From assembly GCA_000149225.2 (NCBI GenBank), contig AACE03000035.1:1-20887 (forward strand): a stretch of DNA of 20,887 nucleotides. Reading direction: 5' to 3'. Positions 17,238-20,887 of this stretch are shown here, piece after piece. Below the pieces are notes generated by a model. That model was not told the origin of the DNA. It worked only from the letters and a program-made list of their open reading frames with translations, and did not search any database. The translations under genes and the position numbers were made by a program. The stretch's first letter is position 1; each line of letters begins with the position of its first letter. The stretch comes from Lachancea kluyveri NRRL Y-12651. Lineage: Eukaryota > Ascomycota > Saccharomycetes > Saccharomycetales > Saccharomycetaceae.

Positions 17238-17266
17238 ACATAATAATTTATTAAAATTAATATAAA

Positions 17267-18076
17267 TTAAACACCTCATCAGTAGAAAACAATATATAAG
17301 AATAATCAAATAATATCTAAAACATGTAAATAAATAACTAGTGTTTCATATCCTACATGATGACTAGAAGTTAAATGATAATTTCTTAATCTTCAATAAT
17401 TAATAGCTAACATAGTAGCTAACATAACCATATGTAAGAAATGTAAACCAGTACCAGCATAGAATACTGAACCATATACACCATCACTAATAGTAAATGT
17501 AGCATTAGTATATTCAATATATTGACAAATTACAAAAATAATAATTAATCATAGTGTAATAAATAAACCTGATAAAGCATCTTTTCTATTACCTTGAATT
17601 AATGCATGATGACTATAAGTTACAGTTGCACCAGATGCTAATAAAATAATAGTATTTAATAAAGGTAATTCTGTTGGTTGTACAGCTTCAATTCCTACAG
17701 GAGGTCATACACCACCTAATTCAATTGTAGGACTCATAGCTGAATGAAAGTATGCTCAAAATAAACCTGCAAAAATTAATACTTCTGATACTACAAATAA
17801 TAAAAAACCTAAATTAATACCTTTTCTTACTGCAATTGTATGATCTCCTAAATATGTTGCTTCTGCAATAATATCTCTAAATCATAATAGAGCACTACTT
17901 GTTAATACAAATAATGCTAATCATACTAAATTCATATTTCCAATATATCCATGCATTGCTAATGCTAATGATAATGCTAATGATAATAATGAAAATGATA
18001 CTACAATTGGTCATGGTGATGGTGCTACTAAATGAAATGGAAATTGTTGATGTCTACTTCTTTCTAAATGTGTCAT
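17267..18076 (-). CDS. COX3: Cytochrome c oxidase subunit 3
   Basis: Cox3 is a seven-helix core subunit of complex IV in the inner mitochondrial membrane, flanking the catalytic Cox1. The frame gives 269 residues, the same length as in S. cerevisiae, from ATG (18074-18076) to TAA (17267-17269). It starts [15 protein letters not shown] and contains [71 protein letters not shown] and ends FYWWGV. All ten tryptophans are TGA. Three CTA codons occur; one aligns with a threonine in the S. cerevisiae protein (YET-T-IIY), which fits CUN = Thr. Codons favour A and T ends and no intron is present. tRNA-Val lies 217 bp upstream on what is probably the same transcript from the promoter at 18401, and a dodecamer follows the stop. 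Confidence 0.98.
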
Positions 18077-18293
18077 TTATTTTTTTTTTTTTTATCTTTA
18101 ATATATATATATCTTTTTTATTTTTTTTTTATATATTATATTTTTGTTTTTTTATATATATATAATAATATTTATTATATAATAATATATTATATAATAT
18201 AATAGAATAAAATATAATATAATAGAATATATTATTATATATATATAGTTATTTTATTACTATATACCCTTTTTTAGATTTTTTATATAGTTA

Positions 18294-18366
18294 TAGGAAA
18301 TATAGGGTTTGAACCTATAACCTTTCGCGTGTAAAACGAACGCTCTACCAATTAAGCTAATCTCCT
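18294..18366 (-). tRNA. tV(UAC): tRNA-Val (UAC)
   Basis: Acceptor AGGAGAT/ATTTCCT, discriminator A. Anticodon stem TTCGT/GCGAA and loop TTTACAC give TAC for GUN. T arm ATAGGTTCAAACCCTAT. It begins 35 nt after the start of the 18401 promoter and heads the cox3 transcript, as in S. cerevisiae. Confidence 0.97.
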
Positions 18367-18957
18367 TATTAATATTAGAATATATATATATTTATTTTAT
18401 TACTTATATTACTTTCTAAGATTATTTATTATTTTTATTTTTATTTATTAATATAAATATTATATTATATTATATTATATTATATAAATAATATTATTTT
18501 TTTTATATTAAATTAATATATATATTTATATATTATTTTTTTTTTATAATAATAATTATTATTATTCCTTTCTTAATTAATTAAAAAATAAAAGCCTATA
18601 AATTTATAATTATTTTATTAGGAATAAATAAATAAATAAATAAATAATTAATTAATTAATTATATAACATAAATAAATAATTATATAACATAAATAAATA
18701 ATTAAATAATATAAATTAATTAATTAATAAATTAATTAATATATATAATAATCAAAAACAATTAATAAATATATTATTATATATATATATATTATTTATA
18801 TATATATATATTTTTATATATAAATTAGATATAAAAACATATTAATAAATAAATAAATAAATAAATTATTTATTTATTTTTATATATTATATTTTTGTTT
18901 TTTTTATATAATTAAATATTATTATTATTATTATATATTATTATTATATAATATATT
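18367..18957. other. Intergenic AT region between tRNA-Cys and tRNA-Val
   Basis: No gene is visible. It holds the tRNA-Val/cox3 promoter, a mixed-base bit CTTTCTAAGATT (18412-18423), a distant inverted pair ATTCCTTTC (about 18565) and AGGAAT (about 18619), AAATA arrays, and AT runs. Confidence 0.65.
18401..18409 (-). promoter_or_regulatory. Promoter of tRNA-Val and cox3 (ATATAAGTA)
   Basis: An exact nonanucleotide followed by ATAAAATAAA; start at 18401, 35 nt before tRNA-Val and 325 nt before the cox3 start codon. Confidence 0.9.
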
Positions 18958-19030
18958 AAGAGATGAAGAGAATCGAACTCTTAATGAATAGATTTGCAAT
19001 CTAACAGTTTAACCTTTAAACAACCCCCCC
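18958..19030 (-). tRNA. tC(GCA): tRNA-Cys (GCA), with an oligo-G 5' acceptor strand
   Basis: The anticodon loop TTGCAAA (stem TAGA/TCTA plus a T-T) gives GCA. The D arm GTTTAAAGGTTAAAC and T arm AAGAGTTCGATTCTCTT are good, and the discriminator is T, as in cysteine tRNAs generally. The 3' acceptor strand reads CATCTCT and calls for AGAGATG on the 5' side, but the gene has a run of eight G (19024-19031). With G-U pairs six of seven positions can still pair, leaving one G-A mismatch. The run may be real, edited in the RNA, or a sequencing fault. Confidence 0.88.
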
Positions 19031-19686
19031 CTTTTTTATTTTTTTTTTTTTATATAATTAATTATATATATTAACTTTTTTTATTAATTTATTATTTATA
19101 TATTTATATATAGATATTTTATTAATATATATATTATATATATTAACTTTTTATATAATTATTTACAATACTATATAATATATACAGATAGAAGATTTAA
19201 TAAATAATTATATAAATTAAATAATAAAATATTATATAATAATCTTTGATTTATTTTATAAATTAATTAAAAATATAATATTATATTTATTATTATTTAT
19301 TTATATATTATATATAATTAGATATATTATATATTAATTTATATTATAATTAGATAAAAAGTATATAATAAATATTTTTATTTATTAAAAATATTTATTA
19401 AATATAGAAAATTCATTTATAACCAATAAGTAGGACTAAAAAGATAAATAATATATAATATTTTTTATATTTTTTAGAATATAAATATATATTTATAATA
19501 ATCTCCTTTTATATATTTTTAGAGATATAGAAAGAATATAATTTATTTTATTAATTATTTATTATCAAATATAAATAAATATATTATTAATATTATATTT
19601 ATTTAGAATATATATATATTATTATATAACTCCTATTTGTTATATTTTTAATAACAATTAGAAAGAATAATAAATAATTATTTATA
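19031..19686. other. Intergenic AT region between tRNA-Phe and tRNA-Cys
   Basis: No gene is recognised. Two similar hairpin-bearing stretches occur (about 19499-19550 and 19627-19680), and a mixed-base segment lies at 19409-19440 (ATTCATTTATAACCAATAAG and TAGGACTAAAAAG). The rest is AT. Confidence 0.6.
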
Positions 19687-19758
19687 TGCCCTTAATGAGA
19701 ATCGAACTACATGTAGGTAAATCTTCAGTTTACTGCTTTACCACTAAGCTATAAAGGC
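19687..19758 (-). tRNA. tF(GAA): tRNA-Phe (GAA)
   Basis: Acceptor GCCTTTA/TAAGGGC, discriminator A. Anticodon stem GTAAA/TTTAC and loop CTGAAGA give GAA. T arm ATGTAGTTCGATTCTCAT. The promoter TTATAAGTA puts the start only 8 nt before its 5' end. Confidence 0.97.
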
Positions 19759-19765
19759 TATATAT

Positions 19766-19774
19766 TACTTATAA
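19766..19774 (-). promoter_or_regulatory. Promoter of tRNA-Phe (TTATAAGTA)
   Basis: TTATAAGTA followed by ATATATAGCC; initiation at 19766 leaves an 8 nt leader. Such a short distance to the tRNA strengthens the call. Confidence 0.75.
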
Positions 19775-19885
19775 TATATATATATATAAATTTATTTATA
19801 TAAATAAATAACATAAATTAATTAATTAATTAATTAATTAAATAGTTATAAATATTATATTACACAAATAATATTATTTATATGG

Positions 19886-19967
19886 ATCCCTCTTATTAAA
19901 AATATTAAAATATTAAAATATTAAAATATTAAAATATTAAAATATTAAAATATTGAAGGGGGGAAAT
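19886..19967. repeat. Octamer array between short GC inverted ends
   Basis: About seven units of AAAATATT (19895-19954) are bracketed by ATCCCTCTT on the left and GAAGGGGGGAAAT on the right, which can pair. The layout repeats that of GC elements with an expanded AT loop. Confidence 0.8.
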
Positions 19968-20024
19968 TGTATTTAAATAAATATATCAATGGGTATTTAT
20001 TTATTTTTTATATATATATATATA

Positions 20025-20096
20025 TGTAAACACTGAGAATTGAACTCAGATCCTATGCACCTAAAAACATATATTCTACCATTAAACTATATTTAC
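20025..20096 (-). tRNA. tT(UAG): tRNA-Thr (UAG), reading CUN as threonine
   Basis: Acceptor GTAAATA/TGTTTAC, discriminator A. Anticodon stem TATGT/GCATA encloses an eight-base loop TTTTAGGT, the enlarged loop typical of yeast mitochondrial tRNA-Thr1, with anticodon UAG. In the Saccharomyces lineage this tRNA is charged with threonine and changes CUN from Leu to Thr; it is known to have come from tRNA-His, and its D and T arms here are still very like those of tRNA-His at 12512. CTA codons occur in cox3 and VAR1. Confidence 0.95.
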
Positions 20097-20340
20097 TATT
20101 TTTTTTTTACTATTTTTATTAATATTATATTTATAATTATTTATATTATAAATATATTATTATTTATTTATATTTTTTATAATATAAATATATATTATTA
20201 TTTATTATATATTATATAAATATATTAATTATTTAATATTAAAGAGATTATATATATTATTAATTATATAATGTTTTAATAAAGAATATATTATATATAT
20301 TAATATAATCAAATATTACCTATTATTATTATTATAATTA

Positions 20341-20550
20341 AATATAAATATTAATATTAATAACATAAATATAAATGTAAACATAAATATTAATATTAAT
20401 ATTAATAACATAAATATAAATATAAACATAAATATTAATATTAATATAAATATAAATATAAATATTTATATTAATAACATAAATATAAATATAAATATAA
20501 ATATAAATATAAATATAAATATAAATATAAATATAAATATAAATATAAAC
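20341..20550. repeat. Compound TAAATA hexamer and higher-order repeat
   Basis: Two to three higher-order units of ATATTAATATTAATAACATA with ATAAATATAAA and AACATAA precede a nearly pure TAAATA array (about 20478-20549). The array ends at CAAGAGGGAATAATTTAGAG, a rare mixed-base patch. Confidence 0.85.
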
Positions 20551-20772
20551 AAGAGGGAATAATTTAGAGATATATATTATTAGATATATATATTATTAGA
20601 TAGATAGATATATATATTATTAGATATATATATATATATTATTTTTATTATATATTTTTATTATTATATAATAAAACTTTAATATTTATTATTATATATA
20701 ATATTAATTAATTTATTTATGTTATTTATATATTAGATATTATATATTATAATTATTTATATATATTATAAT

Positions 20773-20850
20773 TATTTATATATTAGATAATTCATTTATA
20801 TATTAGATAATTCATTTATATATTAGATAATTCATTTATATATTATATAT
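20773..20850. repeat. 20 bp tandem repeat
   Basis: Three to four copies of ATTTATATATTAGATAATTC, the last ones diverging (TATTATATATTAGATAATTT). The array runs to the end of the window. Confidence 0.85.
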
Positions 20851-20887
20851 TAGATAATTTATTTAAATATTATATATTAGATAATTA

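Larger units (their letters stand above)
15783..17266. other. Long intergenic region between cox3 and tRNA-Leu
   Basis: No gene is recognised. From the cox3 side it holds the cox3 dodecamer (17226-17237), a degenerate element (about 16835-16900: CCCCCTGTGACTC and TGTTTGGGATTATTTT), a 42 bp tandem duplication (16743-16826), a half element CCCGGCAAAATAAATATT (16651), a family A element (16311-16369), and a family B hairpin abutting a promoter (16139-16192). The rest is AT. Confidence 0.7.
20097..20887. other. Intergenic AT region upstream of tRNA-Thr(UAG)
   Basis: No gene, promoter or GC element is seen. It is AT sequence with a long TAAATA-type repeat block (20341-20550), TTATTAGATATATATA repeats (about 20577-20640) and a 20 bp tandem repeat near the edge (about 20773-20850). 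Confidence 0.7.

Noticed and set aside
17899-18165. Plus-strand open frame of 88 codons
   Set aside because: It is antisense to the N-terminal part of cox3 and its leader.
18411-18425. AGAAAGTAAT on the minus strand as the RNase P P4 5' strand
   Set aside because: It overlaps the upstream side of the cox3 promoter, lacks the GG start, and no partner P4 strand is found nearby.

Overview
The window is a piece of mitochondrial DNA from a budding yeast of the Saccharomyces group (Saccharomycetaceae). The evidence is overwhelming A+T content broken by short GC-rich palindromes, a VAR1 gene, TGA read as tryptophan, a threonine tRNA with anticodon UAG, transcription starts of the ATATAAGTA type, and a 21S rRNA carrying the classic omega-site group I intron. 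Gene sequences closely resemble Saccharomyces cerevisiae, but the gene order differs (15S - tRNA-Trp - 21S are adjacent), so I place it in a related genus and do not name a species.

Every recognisable gene lies on the minus strand. Read in the direction of transcription (from high to low coordinates) the order is: tRNA-Thr(UAG), Phe, Cys, Val, cox3, Leu, Gln, Lys, Arg(UCU), Gly, Asp, Ser(GCU), Arg(ACG), His, Met, VAR1, Tyr, Asn, Ala, Ile, Ser(UGA), 15S rRNA, tRNA-Trp, 21S rRNA. That is 20 tRNAs, two rRNAs and two protein genes. The run Leu-Gln-Lys-Arg-Gly-Asp-Ser-Arg is the same as in S. cerevisiae. Initiator Met, Pro, Glu and Thr(UGU) tRNAs and the RNase P RNA were not found and presumably lie outside.

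Eight intergenic copies of TATAAGTAAT, all on the minus strand, divide the region into plausible primary transcripts: Phe; Val-cox3; Leu onward; Gly onward (probably through VAR1); Tyr; Asn-Ala-Ile-Ser; 15S-Trp; and 21S. A dodecamer-type mRNA 3'-end signal follows cox3, and close variants follow VAR1. The products serve one purpose: the rRNAs, VAR1 (the small-subunit protein) and the tRNAs build the organelle's translation apparatus, which makes Cox3 and the other respiratory subunits.

More than half of the window is intergenic A+T sequence. It contains two families of GC-rich palindromes (family A, a 54-70 bp element with CCCGCCGG ends; family B, C-run/G-run hairpins), several pentamer, octamer and decamer tandem arrays that often sit inside decayed family A copies, and larger 42-50 bp tandem duplications. 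The most unusual items are an unassigned structured-RNA candidate between tRNA-Tyr and tRNA-Asn, a tRNA-Cys whose 5' acceptor strand is a run of G, and a family B hairpin inserted within a family A copy.
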